A stretch of 18,238 bases of DNA from an uncultured Chloroflexota bacterium (GTDB lineage: Bacteria > Chloroflexota > Anaerolineae > Anaerolineales > Villigracilaceae), in assembly GCA_903837815.1 (NCBI GenBank), contig CAILWD010000364.1:1-18238 (forward strand), given 5' to 3'. Below, in pieces: positions 17,769 to 18,238 of the stretch (its first letter is position 1; each line of letters starts with the position of its first letter). Made by a program: the position numbers and the translations under genes. The notes beneath the pieces are model-generated. The model was not told the origin of the DNA. It made no database searches and was given only the letters and a program-made list of their open reading frames with translations.

Positions 17769-17797
17769 ATTATACACGATACGCAAAAAGATGAGAA
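17769..17797 (-). promoter_or_regulatory. Promoter of the rpsU-infA leader or of a small RNA
   Basis: On the minus strand TTCTCA (17792-17797), a 17-base spacer and a perfect TATAAT (17769-17774) form a sigma-70-type promoter located 27 bases after the 5S gene. Transcripts would start near 17762, giving a leader of about 160 bases before rpsU. Confidence 0.55.
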
Positions 17798-17823
17798 GAT
17801 TCTAAGAGAACAAATAGAAAAGC

Positions 17824-17943
17824 CCCTTGGCAATGACCTACTCTCCCGGGAGGTCGCCCTCCAAGTACCATCAGCGCTGACGTGCTTAACTTCCGGGTTC
17901 GGTATGGGACCGGGTGTACCCACGTCGCTCAAATCACCAAGGG
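17824..17943 (-). rRNA. rrf: 5S ribosomal RNA
   Basis: The 120-base length, the closing helix CCCTTGG...CCAAGGG, the internal CGAACCCGGAAGTTAAGC (minus strand) and the GGGAGAGTAGGTC stretch near the 3' end are all typical of 5S rRNA. It follows 23S rRNA by about 70 bases with no tRNA between. Ends were placed at the terminal helix and may shift by one or two bases. Confidence 0.95.
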
Positions 17944-18014
17944 ACTATTTCACAAAGTTGTCCTGAACAGCAAATTGATGTTTATTTCAGAAAAGTACCA
18001 ACTTCTCCGCATCA

Positions 18015-18238
18015 CGTAAAGGAAGCCCTCGACCATTAGTACAGCTTAGCTTAACACATTACTGCGCTTACACATGCTGCCTATATACCAGGTAGTCTAC
18101 CTGGGGTCTTACACCCTTACGGGTCACAGGGATCTAATCTTAGGGCGAGTTTCCCACTTAGATGCTTTCAGCGGTTATCTCTGCCAGACATGGCTACCCA
18201 GCGATGCTCCTGGCGGAACAACTGGCACACTAGAGGTC
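18015..18238 (-). rRNA. rrl: 23S ribosomal RNA, 3' end only
   Basis: The minus strand contains strongly conserved domain VI sequences such as GCATCTAAGTGGGAAACTCG, 'CTGGCAGAGATAACCGCTGA' and GTACTAATGGTCGAGGGCTT. The 5' part lies beyond the window. The 3' end is approximate: I placed it by matching the distance from ACTAATG to the end in Escherichia coli 23S rRNA. Confidence 0.96.

Noticed and set aside
17691..17966. Small plus-strand open frame across 5S rRNA
   Set aside because: It overlaps the 5S gene and the rpsU leader; rRNA identity is certain, so coding is unlikely.

Overview
The window looks like a chromosomal segment of an anaerobic bacterium, most probably Chloroflexota, class Anaerolineae. 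I infer this from protein style, not from a database search: LysM lipoproteins with the 'GEFPYCIARRFNV' signature, GT-C-like membrane proteins, a pyruvate:ferredoxin oxidoreductase and a corrinoid methyl-transfer cluster. Coding density is high and genes are separated by short intergenic stretches rich in micro-repeats. I see no phage, transposase, CRISPR or tRNA.

Region 1 (1-1808, minus): surE, a small Cys-containing conserved protein and a truncated GT-C-like membrane protein form a probable operon. It diverges from a BaiN/HI0933-type flavoprotein (1873-3111, plus).

Region 2 (3131-7679, plus): a well-formed promoter leads into four genes: a small 'virulence factor'-family protein, a RamA/RACo-like [2Fe-2S]-ASKHA corrinoid reactivator, a stand-alone homocysteine S-methyltransferase, and a UroD-fold methyltransferase. 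A hairpin terminator ends the unit. Together they look like part of a split, cobalamin-dependent methyl transfer (probably methionine synthesis) system. The corrinoid protein and pterin methyltransferase must lie elsewhere.

Region 3 (7707-12291): envelope genes and one housekeeping gene. They are a minus-strand lipoprotein with a calcium-loop-like motif, a divergent 662-aa membrane protein with a WDDW motif and helical tail, a two-LysM lipoprotein, and an ADP-ribose pyrophosphatase-type Nudix hydrolase.

Region 4 (12493-17105, plus): nifJ (pyruvate:ferredoxin oxidoreductase) overlaps by 4 bases a dihydroorotate-dehydrogenase-like flavoprotein whose orotate-type active-site motif is altered. 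A terminator follows.

Region 5 (17127-18238, minus): the 3' end of 23S rRNA, 5S rRNA, then rpsU (bS21) and infA (IF-1). Between 5S and rpsU is a leader with its own TATAAT promoter, several hairpins and an intrinsic terminator ending just before rpsU, which suggests attenuation or a small RNA.

The most unusual theme is a set of short-period micro-repeats: 7-bp arrays at 999-1026 and 1811-1852, 9-bp units arranged as inverted elements at 3478-3542 and 5676-5738, and an 8-bp array at 4471-4551 that lies in frame inside the corrinoid reactivator gene.
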